Assembly: GCA_002238925.1 (NCBI GenBank)
Contig: MPNH01000051.1
Coordinates: 1 to 38,062 of the forward strand
Direction: 5' to 3'
From: Spirochaetaceae bacterium bin103
Lineage (GTDB): Bacteria; Spirochaetota; Spirochaetia; SZUA-6; Bin103
DNA length: 38,062 bases
The notes under the pieces are model-generated. The model ran no database searches. It was not told the DNA's origin and saw nothing but the letters and a program-made list of their open reading frames with translations. Of this stretch, positions 23,715 through 31,537 are shown in pieces (within the stretch, counting starts at the first letter, position 1; each line of letters begins with the position of its first letter). The translations under genes were made by a program, and so were the position numbers.

Positions 23715-24643
23715 GGCGTGATTCCACCGGGCGTGGCTCCACCGTGCGTGACCGCACGCGACATGCCGGGCTGGCCGATTTCTTCGTCAGGCTGGTCAGG
23801 GAGAAGCCACTGGGTACTGCCAGCGGGATCGTTGTATTGCTGTTGATTCTGGTCAGCATCTTTGCCGACGTGCTGGCCCCCTATCCCATGGATGAACAAC
23901 ACCTGGTAGACCGGCTGCAGGCCCCATCCGCCAAATATCTGCTGGGTACCGACCAGCTGGGCCGAGACTTCTTGAGTCGCCTCATCTTCGCGGCTCGTCT
24001 CTCGTTGGGAGTCGGGCTGGCGGCGACCACGGTTAACGTCGTGGTCGCGTTTCTGGTGGGCGGCACTTCAGGATTCCTCGGTGGCAAGTTCGACCTGGTG
24101 ATGCAGCGGTTCGTCGATGCCTGGATGGCTTTCCCCGGACTGCTCATCCTCCTCACCGTAATGTCCATTACCGGCCCGGGGTTGCCGCAGATCGTCCTCG
24201 TTCTGGGGGTCTCGGGTGGCATCGCCGGCTCGCGGGTGCTGCGCAGCGCAGTCATCGGCGTGAAGGAGGGGGTCTACTTTCAGGCCGCGGAGGCGGCTGG
24301 CAGCACCAGGTGGAGCACACTCATCCGGCATGTGCTGCCCAATATTGCCGCTCCGGTGATCGTCATCTTCAGCATCAACGTCGGGGGAGTGATCATGGCC
24401 GAGGCGTCCCTGAGCTTCCTGGGATTCGGTCTGCCCGCGCAGATTCCGAGCTGGGGAGGGATGCTCAGCAGAGACGGGCGCACCCACATGGAGGTGGCCC
24501 CATGGCTGGCGCTGTGGCCCGGTCTGTGCCTGACAGTGGTCGTGTACGTCCTCAACATGTTCGGCGACGCCGTGCGCGACCTGCTGGACCCGCGGCTCAG
24601 GGGTAGTGGTGCGCGTCTCGATCCGACGAAAGCCAGGAGGTGA
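23711..24643 (+). CDS. DppC-type ABC transporter permease
   Basis: 310 residues, start codon overlapping the end of dppB. A ~30-residue cytoplasmic N-terminus rich in Arg precedes the first helix (PLGTASGIVVLLLILVSIF). GTDQLGRDFLSRL, the family motif, follows. Further helices, the EAA loop (FQAAEAAGSTRWSTLIRHVLPNIAAPV) and the end (NMFGDAVRDLLDPRLRGSGA) are intact. It is the partner of DppB. The downstream sequence carries no DppD or DppF ATPase, so the transporter must borrow ATPases encoded elsewhere. It is a close relative of the orphan permease at 17469. Confidence 0.92.
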   Translation: MRRDSTGRGSTVRDRTRHAGLADFFVRLVREKPLGTASGIVVLLLILVSIFADVLAPYPMDEQHLVDRLQAPSAKYLLGTDQLGRDFLSRLIFAARLSLGVGLAATTVNVVVAFLVGGTSGFLGGKFDLVMQRFVDAWMAFPGLLILLTVMSITGPGLPQIVLVLGVSGGIAGSRVLRSAVIGVKEGVYFQAAEAAGSTRWSTLIRHVLPNIAAPVIVIFSINVGGVIMAEASLSFLGFGLPAQIPSWGGMLSRDGRTHMEVAPWLALWPGLCLTVVVYVLNMFGDAVRDLLDPRLRGSGARLDPTKARR

Positions 24644-24740
24644 TCACGGTTGGTCTCCACGACCACGTCGAACCCGAGCGGCGGTATGACTGACGCGCGC
24701 GGGCCGTATCAGGGGTATCCACATGGATGGAGTACGTCGG

Positions 24741-24770
24741 TTGCCCGGTTGTCTATCTCCCTGGTAAAAT
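24741..24770 (+). promoter_or_regulatory. Candidate sigma-70 promoter of the AAA/DUF4143 gene
   Basis: TTGCCC (24741-24746) and TAAAAT (24765-24770) are 18 bases apart and match the -35 and -10 consensus at four and five positions. The start codon at 24793 is preceded by AAGGA at 24783-24787. This region is unusually AT-rich for the window. Confidence 0.45.
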
Positions 24771-25303
24771 GCTCGTCACGCGAAGGAATTGCATGGATCG
24801 GTGGATTCCACGTTCCGCTGAGGGGGACGTCAAGAGTGCCCTGCGCCGCGCACCGGCGGTCCTGCTGCTGGGAGCGCGTCAGGTGGGAAAGTCGACCCTG
24901 GCCCGGCGCCTGGTGGCGGAGGATCCGGCCGCCGCGGTGTACCTGGATCTGGAGCGCATGCCGGACCGGCAGAGGCTGCAGGATGCGGATACCTACCTGC
25001 GGGCGATGGGCAGCAAGCTGCTGGTGATCGATGAGGTGCACCGCGCGCCGGAGCTGTTCGACACCCTGCGCGGCGTGATCGATGAGCGGCGCTTCCGGGG
25101 CGACCGCTACGGCCACTTTCTCCTGCTTGGCTCGGCCTCCATTGAGTTGTTGCGTCAGACCGAGAGCCTCGCTGGCCGGATCTCCTCCGTGGAGATGACT
25201 CCGGTGCTGTTGAACGAGGCTTCCGGCGCCGGGCTGGCGCTCCCCCAACTGTGGTTGCGCGGTGGCTTCCCGGACAGCCTTACGGCGCGCGACACCGGCG
25301 ACA

Positions 25304-25521
25304 GCCTGCTCTGGCGCGGGGACTTCATCCGCGCCTACCTGGGGGGGGGAGGACCCCCGTTTGCGCCCCGCACGCCCGCCCCAGCCACCCGGCCGGCGGC
25401 GGCGGGTGGTGCGCCTGCTTCGGCGCGGCGACTTCATCCGCGCCTACCTGGAGCGAGACGTACCCATGTTCGCGCCACGACTGCCGGCCGAGACCATCGG
25501 CAGGCTGTGGACGATGTTGGC
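25304..25521 (+). repeat. Imperfect 109-bp tandem duplication inside the AAA/DUF4143 gene
   Basis: The unit at 25304-25412 is followed directly by a copy at 25413-25521. GCCTGCT, GGCGCGG and GACTTCATCCGCGCCTACCT recur at exactly 109 bases. Beyond those, the first copy is about 60 percent identical, with most changes to G or C and a run of G (25341-25349). Both copies translate alike (GGGGPPFAPRTPAPAT versus ERDVPMFAPRLPAET). Because 109 is not a multiple of three the frame is lost. Confidence 0.75.
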
Positions 25522-26000
25522 CCATGTTCAGGGAGCGCCGCTGAACAAGGAGCGCTTGGCGACCAGCCTGGAGGTGTCCGCCTCCGCCCTGAACCGCTAC
25601 CTGGACCTGTTCGTCGATCTCCTGCTGGTGCGCCGGCTGCGCCCGTGGAGCGGCAACGTCGGCAAGCGCCTGGTGCGCGCACCCAAGATCTACATCCGCG
25701 ACAGCGGACTGGTGCACGCGCTCCTGGATGTCGTCGAATACGACGATCTGTTGGGGCACCCGGTGGTGGGGCCCAGTTGGGAGGGATTCGTGATCGAGCA
25801 TCTGATCGCAGCCGCCGGCTGGCGGTGCATCCCTTACTACTACCGGACGCACTCGGGGGCCGAGATCGACCTGCTGTTCGAACGCGGCGGCAGGGTGGAG
25901 GCCGCGATCGAGATCAAACGATCGGCGGCGGCCAGCGTGTCGCGCGGTTTTCACGCGGGCTGTGCGGTGCTGCAGCCGCGCGCAAGATACCTCGTGCACG

Positions 26001-26036
26001 GTGCCGACGGTGCCGACGGTGCCGACGGAGCCGACG
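26001..26036 (+). repeat. Four tandem 9-base units near the end of the AAA/DUF4143 gene
   Basis: GTGCCGACG occurs three times in a row, then a variant GAGCCGACG, all in frame, so the protein carries ADGADGADGAD near its C-terminus. It is a slippage-prone sequence; length differences between strains would not shift the frame. Confidence 0.8.
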
Positions 26037-26338
26037 CGGCCGAGGACACCTGGCCGGCGCCGGGCGGAGTGACCGTGATCGGCCTGCGCGCGCTCGCCGA
26101 GCGGCTTGCCGGGCAGGCGTGATGCGCGCGCGCCGTTGCCCTCGCGGCTGAGCATGCGCCCGCGCCGCGATGTCGGGCAGCACGTGGCGTGCCAGCGCGG
26201 TCAACTTCGAGCACTTCGAGCAGCAATCCTTGCCGACATGTTCCTGCTCCCGTAAGGTAGGGCGGTTCGGGGGCTGTGACCGCGGCGGCGCCTCTGCCGG
26301 TGAAGAGTGGCGGCCCTATCACAAGAAAGGAGACGACG

Positions 26339-27181
26339 ATGGCGGGAAGATTGGCAGGCAAGGTGGCGATCGTCACCGGCGGCAACAGCGGCATGGGAGC
26401 CGGTACGGTGGAGTTGTTCGTGGCCGAAGGGGCGCGGGTGGTGATCGCCGCGCGCGGCGAGGAAGCGGGGCAGGCACTGGCCGACCGGCTCGGTGAGAAT
26501 GCGGCCTTCGTGCGCGCCGACGTTGCGGTGGAGGCCGACGTGCAGGCGCTCATCGAAGCCGCCATGGCGCGCTGGGGCAGGGTGGACGTGCTGTTCAACA
26601 ACGCCGGCATCGGGCAGGGCATCGTCGCTCCGGAAGACTTCGCTCTTGACGATTTCAACCGGGTGATGATGACCAATCTCGGCTCCTGTTTTCTCGGCAT
26701 CAAGTACGTGACGCCGATCATGAAGCAGCAGGGCGGCGGCAGCATTATCAACAACGGCAGCACCGCCGGGATCACGACCGACGGCTCGGGGCCGGTGTAT
26801 GCCGCGAGCAAGGCCGGCGTCATCCACATGACCAGGATCTGGGCCACGCAGTTGGCGGCGTTCGGAATTCGCGTCAACTGCATCTCGCCCGGCGCCATCG
26901 TCACGCCAATCTTCTGGGGCGGCCACCATACCGAGTCGGATGAGGAAAACGAACGGCGGTCGCAGCGGCTGACGGAGCTGTTTGCGGCGCAGTTGCCGCT
27001 GCGGCGTGCCGGCACCTCGGAAGACATCGCGTACGCTGCCCTGTACCTGGCCGGCGACGAGAGCCGTCACACCACCGGGCACAACCTGATGATCGATGGC
27101 GGCATCACGGTGCGGATGGCCGCCCAGTCGGACCTGGAGAAGGGCGGCAAGGAACGGGCGGAATTTCTGCGCGGCGGCTGA
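26339..27181 (+). CDS. SDR family oxidoreductase (FabG-like)
   Basis: 280 residues from the ATG at 26339, with AAAGGAG seven bases upstream. Unlike the SDR at 15421 it has a full catalytic set: Ser141 (NNGSTAG), Tyr154 and Lys158 (YAASK), and cofactor motif TGGNSGMG (13-20). NNAGIGQG and the C-terminal NLMIDGGITVRMA are also intact. The basic segment after the second strand (IAARG) suggests NADP could be used. Substrates of such SDRs include sugars, steroids, alcohols and 3-oxoacyl groups; the context (LLM protein 16 bp downstream) does not fix it. These two genes probably share a transcript. Confidence 0.88.
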   Translation: MAGRLAGKVAIVTGGNSGMGAGTVELFVAEGARVVIAARGEEAGQALADRLGENAAFVRADVAVEADVQALIEAAMARWGRVDVLFNNAGIGQGIVAPEDFALDDFNRVMMTNLGSCFLGIKYVTPIMKQQGGGSIINNGSTAGITTDGSGPVYAASKAGVIHMTRIWATQLAAFGIRVNCISPGAIVTPIFWGGHHTESDEENERRSQRLTELFAAQLPLRRAGTSEDIAYAALYLAGDESRHTTGHNLMIDGGITVRMAAQSDLEKGGKERAEFLRGG

Positions 27182-27197
27182 CGCGGGAGGCGAAGGG

Positions 27198-28115
27198 ATG
27201 AAGTTCGGGACACAGGTCAACAGTTTCGGGGCCGACTGGGAAGCGATCAGCGCGTACATCGGCGCGCTGGAGGGCGGGCGCTGGAACAGCTTGTATATCG
27301 CCGACCACTTCCTGCCGCCGATCGGGGACCGGGGCGAGCACAACAACGCCTTCGAGGCGTTCACGCTGCTGTCGGTGGCCGCCGGCATGACGCGCCGGGT
27401 CGAGCTCGGCACGCTGGTGCTGGGCAACACCTACCGCAACCCGGCGCTGGTGGCGAAGATGGCGGCCACGCTGGACCAAGCGTCGCGGGGGCGGGTGGTG
27501 CTGGGTATCGGCGCCGCCTGGTTCGAGCGCGAGCACGCCGCCTACGGCTGGGACTTCCCCGCCATGCGGGAACGGTCGGACCGTCTGGAGGAAGCGTGCC
27601 GGCTGATCCGCATGCTGTTCACGGCGCAGGAGCCGGTCGACTTTCAGGGCAGCTATTACCGCTTGCAGCAAGCGCCGCTGGCGCCCGGATGCTTCCGCAC
27701 GCCGCACATTCCGATTATGGTCGGCGGCGTCGGCGAGCGCCGTACCCTGCGCACGCTGGCGCGCTACGGCGACGTGTTCAACCTGAACGGCTGGACCATC
27801 GAGATGTCGCTGCCGGAGTACCGGCGCAAGGCGGAGGTGATCGAGCGCCACTGCGCGGCGGTCGGGCGCGACCCGGGCGAGATCAGGCATACCATCCACA
27901 TGCCGCTGCGGCTCGCGGAGGCGGGCGACCGGCCGCCCGGCGGCGGCTCGGAGTGGAAGCTCGGTCCGGGACTGACCCCGGCGCCGGCCAGCTTCCTCGT
28001 CGACCGCATCGGCGAGCTCGAACGAGCCGGGGTGGACGAGATCATCTTCCAACCGCTCCCCGACGCCGCCTACCTGCAGCGCGTCGAAGACGAGATCGTC
28101 GCCGCCTTCGCCTGA
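27198..28115 (+). CDS. LLM class flavin-dependent oxidoreductase
   Basis: 305 residues from the ATG at 27198, preceded by GGGAGGCGAAGGG. The protein is a luciferase-like barrel: FGTQVNSFGADWEAISAYIG at the start, SLYIADHF, LGTLVLGNTYRNPALVAKMAATLDQAS, and LGIGAAWFEREHAAYGWDFP, all of which match F420/FMN-dependent LLM enzymes of the TIGR03560-like type. VGGVGERRTLRTLARYGDVFN closes the sheet, and the end reads DEIIFQPLPDA. It would use FMNH2 or F420 to oxidise an alcohol, alkane or sulfonate-type compound. Flavin type and substrate are not determined. It converges with the sulfatase gene with only 17 bases between stops. Confidence 0.9.
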   Translation: MKFGTQVNSFGADWEAISAYIGALEGGRWNSLYIADHFLPPIGDRGEHNNAFEAFTLLSVAAGMTRRVELGTLVLGNTYRNPALVAKMAATLDQASRGRVVLGIGAAWFEREHAAYGWDFPAMRERSDRLEEACRLIRMLFTAQEPVDFQGSYYRLQQAPLAPGCFRTPHIPIMVGGVGERRTLRTLARYGDVFNLNGWTIEMSLPEYRRKAEVIERHCAAVGRDPGEIRHTIHMPLRLAEAGDRPPGGGSEWKLGPGLTPAPASFLVDRIGELERAGVDEIIFQPLPDAAYLQRVEDEIVAAFA

Positions 28116-28132
28116 CGCGGCCCGGGGGCTGG

Positions 28133-29635
28133 TCAGGGTTGCCGCAGCGGTGCGCTCCGGCCGGAATCGACGAATCGGTCGATCACCGCCTTCAGTTCCG
28201 TGACTATCCGGGGGTGTTCGAAGTAGAGGTTGGTGGTCTCGCCCGGGTCCACGTCCAGGTCGTAGAGCTGACCCGGCGCGTCGGGGGCCTTCTCCGGTAG
28301 GGCATACTGCTTGAGCTCACCCTTCGAATAGTCGTTGCCGCCGGAGCCGCGGTGATCGAGGTACTTCCACTTGCCGCGGCGGAGCGCCAGGTAGAGGGCG
28401 GGTTCGCCGCCGGTGGCCGTGTTGCTCAGAAAGCTCTGGTGCAGCGTGTGTGCGCGCACCGCCTCGCCGGCCGGGGGCTGGCCAAGCATCGCCGGCAGGA
28501 TGTCGTAGCTGTCCTCGCCCGCGTCGTCGGGCAGGTCTACGCCGGTGATCGCCGCGCAGGTGGCCAGCAGGTCGCACAGGCACACGGTCTGGTCGCTCTC
28601 GCTGCCAGCGGCTATGCGTTCCGGCCAGCGCACCACGAAGGGTACCCGGTGGCCGCCCTCCCACTGGTCGCGCTTCATGCCGCGCCACGGGCGCGCGCCG
28701 TCGTGGTCGTGGTCCCGGCGCATGTTCACGACGCTGGTCACTTCCGGTCCGTTGTCGCTGGTCACCATCACCAGAGTGTCGTCGGCCAGACCAAGGCGGT
28801 CGAGGGTGGCGAGCAGCTCGCCGACCACATGGTCGAACTCGTAGATGAAGTCGCCATGCGGGCCGGCGCCGGTCTTGCCCTGGAATGCCTTGCCGGGAAG
28901 CGACGGCAGGTGCACACCCTGCGTGGAGTGGAACAGGAAGAACGGCTGCTCCGGCGACTGTGCCGCGTGCCGCTCCAGGAACTGCACGCTGCGCTCCAGG
29001 AACACCATGTCGATCTCTTCGAAGTCGAAGCCGGGGGCAAACCAGCCGGTGCGGCAATCCCTGGAATAGGGATGATCGGGGAGAACGGAACGATCATGCA
29101 GCCTGGTCGGTGCCACCGGGATGCGGTCGCCGTCGATATACGCATACAGGAAGTCGGTGGTCGGGCAGCACGCCGTGCCGTAGAAATGGTCGAAGCCGCG
29201 GTGGATCGGCGCATCTGGAATTGCGCGCGCGTAGTCGATCCGCTCCACCGGGTCGAAGCCGTTTTCGTTGATCGGGCGCCCGTCGCGGTCCAGGAAGCTC
29301 AGGCCGACGTGCCACTTGCCGTACAGCGCGGTGGCATAGCCCTGGTCGCGCAACATCCCAGGCAGCGTGAGGCGCGACTCCTCGATCAGGCACGGGCCGC
29401 CGGCGCCGGTGAACACGCCCGGCACACCGGTCCTGAATTCCATGCGTCCGGTCAGCATGCTGTAGCGGCTGGGGGTGCACACGGTGGCGGGACTGTGGGC
29501 ATCGGTGAAGCTCATGCCCTCGGCCGCGAGCCGGTCGAGGTTCGGCGTCGGCACCCTCGACTGCGGGTTGTAGCACGCCACGTCCCCGTAGCCGAGGTCG
29601 TCGGCGAGTATCAACAGAATGTTGGGTCGTTCCAT
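28133..29635 (-). CDS. Type I sulfatase (cysteine type)
   Basis: 500 residues from the ATG at 29635, which has GGAGGAG upstream on this strand. The start MERPNILLILADDLGYGD supplies the metal-binding Asp12-Asp13. CTPSR (Cys53) is the motif that formylglycine-generating enzyme converts to formylglycine, followed by YSMLTGR. Other conserved parts are LYGKWHVGL, VMVTSDNGPE and GGHRVPFVVRWP. No signal peptide is visible, so the enzyme seems cytoplasmic, or the leader is atypical. It hydrolyses sulfate esters, probably of carbohydrates or aryl compounds. No FGE gene is in this window. It diverges from hicA, with 62 bases between the start codons. Confidence 0.92.
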   Translation of the reverse strand: MERPNILLILADDLGYGDVACYNPQSRVPTPNLDRLAAEGMSFTDAHSPATVCTPSRYSMLTGRMEFRTGVPGVFTGAGGPCLIEESRLTLPGMLRDQGYATALYGKWHVGLSFLDRDGRPINENGFDPVERIDYARAIPDAPIHRGFDHFYGTACCPTTDFLYAYIDGDRIPVAPTRLHDRSVLPDHPYSRDCRTGWFAPGFDFEEIDMVFLERSVQFLERHAAQSPEQPFFLFHSTQGVHLPSLPGKAFQGKTGAGPHGDFIYEFDHVVGELLATLDRLGLADDTLVMVTSDNGPEVTSVVNMRRDHDHDGARPWRGMKRDQWEGGHRVPFVVRWPERIAAGSESDQTVCLCDLLATCAAITGVDLPDDAGEDSYDILPAMLGQPPAGEAVRAHTLHQSFLSNTATGGEPALYLALRRGKWKYLDHRGSGGNDYSKGELKQYALPEKAPDAPGQLYDLDVDPGETTNLYFEHPRIVTELKAVIDRFVDSGRSAPLRQP

Positions 29636-29659
29636 GGTTGCTCCTCCGAGGCTCAGTTG

Positions 29660-29688
29660 TTGCAAACGATACTACAGAGCGATACTAT
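29660..29688 (+). promoter_or_regulatory. Candidate promoter of hicAB with an overlapping direct repeat
   Basis: TTGCAA (29660-29665) and TACTAT (29683-29688), 17 bases apart, each match the sigma-70 consensus at four positions. CGATACTA is repeated at 29667-29674 and 29680-29687, overlapping the -10 box, and could be the site of autoregulation. If transcription starts about seven bases after the -10, the message would be nearly leaderless at the GTG at 29698. Confidence 0.4.
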
Positions 29689-29697
29689 GTTCTACCC

Positions 29698-29949
29698 GTG
29701 AATCGTCGGCATCGTCGCACCCTGGAAGCGATCTACCGCGTTCAAGCCAATCTTGATTGGCAACAGATCGAGGCGTTGTTCATCGAGTTGGGGGCGGAGG
29801 TACGACAACGTTCCGGGTCTCGCGTGCGCTTCCGGTTCCCCGACGGCACGCGGGCGGTGTTTCATCAGCCGCACCCGTCGAGAGAGACCGGCCAAGCGAC
29901 GGTGCGATCAATCATGAACGTGCTGAGGAGGATGGACATCAAACCATGA
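29698..29949 (+). CDS. HicA-family toxin
   Basis: 83 residues from the GTG at 29698; an upstream TTG at 29638 would add a tail overlapping the sulfatase promoter area. The protein has the double-stranded RNA-binding-like fold of HicA: LDWQQIEALFIELGAEVRQRSGSRVRF, then VFHQPHPSRETGQATVRSIMNVLRRMDIKP. HicA mRNases usually carry GSH at the catalytic position; here it is GSR, as in a recognised subgroup. It is the first gene of the pair and overlaps hicB by four bases (ATGA). Confidence 0.8.
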   Translation: MNRRHRRTLEAIYRVQANLDWQQIEALFIELGAEVRQRSGSRVRFRFPDGTRAVFHQPHPSRETGQATVRSIMNVLRRMDIKP

Positions 29950-30278
29950 TGGAGTACAAGGGCTACCTGGGCAAGGTCGACATCGACGGTGAGGAACTCT
30001 ATGGCACGGTCGTCAACCTCCACCGTGACCACGTGGACTTCCGCGGCAGAACGATCGCGGAAGTACGTCAAGCTTTTCACGACTCGGTCGACTTCTATCT
30101 CGACGGCTGCCGGCAGGACGGAGAAGAGCCCGAGCGGCCCTTCTCAGGCAGATTCGTCGTGCGGACTCCGGCCGATGTGCACTGGCGCGCGAGCACCCTG
30201 GCGCGCATCAAGGAAGAGAGCCTGAATGCCGTGGTGGTGGAAGCGCTTGAGGAATTCCTTGCCCACCACGGAGTGTAA
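29946..30278 (+). CDS. HicB-family antitoxin
   Basis: 110 residues from the ATG at 29946, overlapping the hicA stop. The N-terminal MEYKGYLGKVDIDGEELYGTVVNL and VDFRGRTIAEVRQAFHDSVDFYLDGC are the degenerate RNase H-like domain of HicB. The end (WRASTLARIKEESLNAVVVEALEEFLAHHG) is a ribbon-helix-helix or helix-turn-helix type DNA-binding segment. It blocks HicA and would repress the operon. The gene order (toxin before antitoxin) is normal for hicAB. Confidence 0.85.
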   Translation: MMEYKGYLGKVDIDGEELYGTVVNLHRDHVDFRGRTIAEVRQAFHDSVDFYLDGCRQDGEEPERPFSGRFVVRTPADVHWRASTLARIKEESLNAVVVEALEEFLAHHGV

Positions 30279-30304
30279 ATCCTGTGACTTCGGCATGGAG
30301 CAGT

Positions 30305-30430
30305 TCAAGGTTGCCGTTTCAACAGGGCGATCTGGCCGGCGTGGTAGATGGCGTGGTAGATGCTGTCCTGGATGTGGCCGTGCAGGGTGACGGAACGGGG
30401 AGTCGTCGCGATGCGTCCGGTCTCACTCAC
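30305..30430 (-). pseudogene. C-terminal remnant of a DinB-like protein
   Basis: On the minus strand the end of a frame reads TLHGHIQDSIYHAIYHAGQI, then ALLKRQP and stop at 30305. HGxIQ..YHAGQIALL is the C-terminal helix and metal-ligand motif of DinB/DUF664 proteins. The preceding sequence is unlike the family, so only a relic remains. IYHA is doubled because of a 12-base tandem duplication (GCGTGGTAGATG, 30339-30350 and 30351-30362 on the plus strand). The rest of 30279-30555 holds nothing recognised. Confidence 0.5.
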
Positions 30431-30555
30431 GGCGGTGTGATTGTAGCCCAGAGATCTACGGGACGCCGGATGCCGGCGCCGGATCGCGCGCGGGGCCGGG
30501 CGGGCCGGGCGGCCGGGCGGCGCTACGCTTTGCGCGCGCGGAGAGGATCGGTAGG

Positions 30556-31413
30556 ATGGCGCCATTCATGAGCGGGCCGATAGATTCCTTCAACCGGGAC
30601 GGGTTTCTGATCGTGCGCGGTGCCATTCCGCGGCCGGTGCTCGACGCGTTTGTTGGCGTGCTGGAAGCGGAGGTCGAGCGGCGCGCCGCGGCGATGTTCG
30701 AGCGCGGAGAGATCTCCGACCCGTGCGCCGGCGAGCCGTTCTCCACCCGCTGGTACCGCATCTGGGACGAGCGCGGCGGGGAGCCGAAGCCGCCCACCTG
30801 GCACGCGTGCGTGTTCGGGCCCGAGCTGTATGCGCTGTGGACCCACGCGGCGATTCTCGACGTGGTGGAGTTGGTGGTGGGGCCGGAGGTTCAGGCCAGT
30901 GGCGACTACATCCTGCGTCCCAAGCTGCCGTCGCTGAACCTGCTGCCGTGGCACCAGGACTCGGGTTACATGCCGGCCACCGAGCAATACCCGTGGCCGA
31001 CGGTGTGGGTGCCGTTCGTGCCGGTGCACGCCGGCAACGGCGCCATGCAGTTCATTCCCGGCTCGCACCGGCAGCCGATCCAGCAGCACCGCAAGGGCGG
31101 CGGCGAGGCATACGCGACGCCGGAGCGGGATCCGGCCGCGGGACGGGAGGTGGTGACACCGGAACTGAATCCCGGCGACTTCGTGATCTTCAGCAACTAC
31201 GTGTTCCACCGCTCCACCGCCGGGCGGGATCCGTTGGTGCGCTGGTCGATCGACTTCCGGTTCAGCCCGGCCGGCACGCCGGTGGGCGACCACCTGTGGT
31301 TTCACGGCATGCGCCACGTGGTGCGCAGCGCCCGCGACCCCGGCCAGATACCAGGCTGGGAAGACGTGTCGGCGCTGTGGGAGCGCAGTCCGCAGCGGGT
31401 CAGGAGCCCTTGA
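30556..31413 (+). CDS. Phytanoyl-CoA dioxygenase (PhyH) family protein
   Basis: 285 residues from the ATG at 30556 (a second ATG at 30568 is possible). The Fe(II)/2-oxoglutarate motifs are intact: His133 and Asp135 (PWHQDSGY), distal His218 (YVFHRSTAG), Arg229 (VRWSIDFRF), and GAMQFIPGSH. The first 20 residues, FNRDGFLIVRGAI, are the usual PhyH start. It should be a cytoplasmic hydroxylase of small molecules with unknown substrate. Its insert between residues 170 and 200 and the tail (GMRHVVRSARDPGQIPGWED) distinguish it from the other PhyH-like protein at 10785. The SrkA-like gene downstream is on the same strand but 124 bp away. Confidence 0.9.
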   Translation: MAPFMSGPIDSFNRDGFLIVRGAIPRPVLDAFVGVLEAEVERRAAAMFERGEISDPCAGEPFSTRWYRIWDERGGEPKPPTWHACVFGPELYALWTHAAILDVVELVVGPEVQASGDYILRPKLPSLNLLPWHQDSGYMPATEQYPWPTVWVPFVPVHAGNGAMQFIPGSHRQPIQQHRKGGGEAYATPERDPAAGREVVTPELNPGDFVIFSNYVFHRSTAGRDPLVRWSIDFRFSPAGTPVGDHLWFHGMRHVVRSARDPGQIPGWEDVSALWERSPQRVRSP

Positions 31414-31537
31414 CCGCGCCGCCTGTTGCCGGCGCACATGGCCCGACACCGGGCGCAACTGCGGCTGTCCGCCGGCGGCGCCGGCCGGCTGAAGTGCGCC
31501 GCTTCTACTCCTGCGCGGCGCGATCGTCTTGCATGCC

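Larger units (their letters stand above)
24793..26122 (+). pseudogene. AAA ATPase with DUF4143 domain, interrupted by a 109-bp imperfect duplication
   Basis: Starts at the ATG at 24793. Walker A is GARQVGKST (Lys33) and Walker B LLVIDEVH (Asp80, Glu81), followed by LLLGSASIELL (sensor region). The reading frame is broken at about 25340-25430. There the segment around RGDFIRAYL appears twice, 109 bases apart, the first copy degenerating into a run of Gs. The correct frame then resumes with GDFIRAYLERDVPMFAPRL. The C-terminal DUF4143 has WEGFVIEHLIAAAGW, then SGAEIDLLFERG and EAAIEIKRS, a nuclease-like PD-(D/E)xK core. Removing 109 bp restores a protein of about 406 residues, a normal length for the family. 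DUF4143 ATPases are widespread with no proven role. Either a recent mutation or an assembly error explains the break. Confidence 0.8.

Noticed and set aside
26155..26260. Minus-strand reading with RHVLPDIAA, similar to a permease EAA loop
   Set aside because: Only a short match without other helices; likely chance in Ala/Arg-rich translation.
28352..29701. Long plus-strand open frame opposite the sulfatase
   Set aside because: Antisense shadow in GC-rich DNA; the sulfatase on the minus strand has complete motifs.
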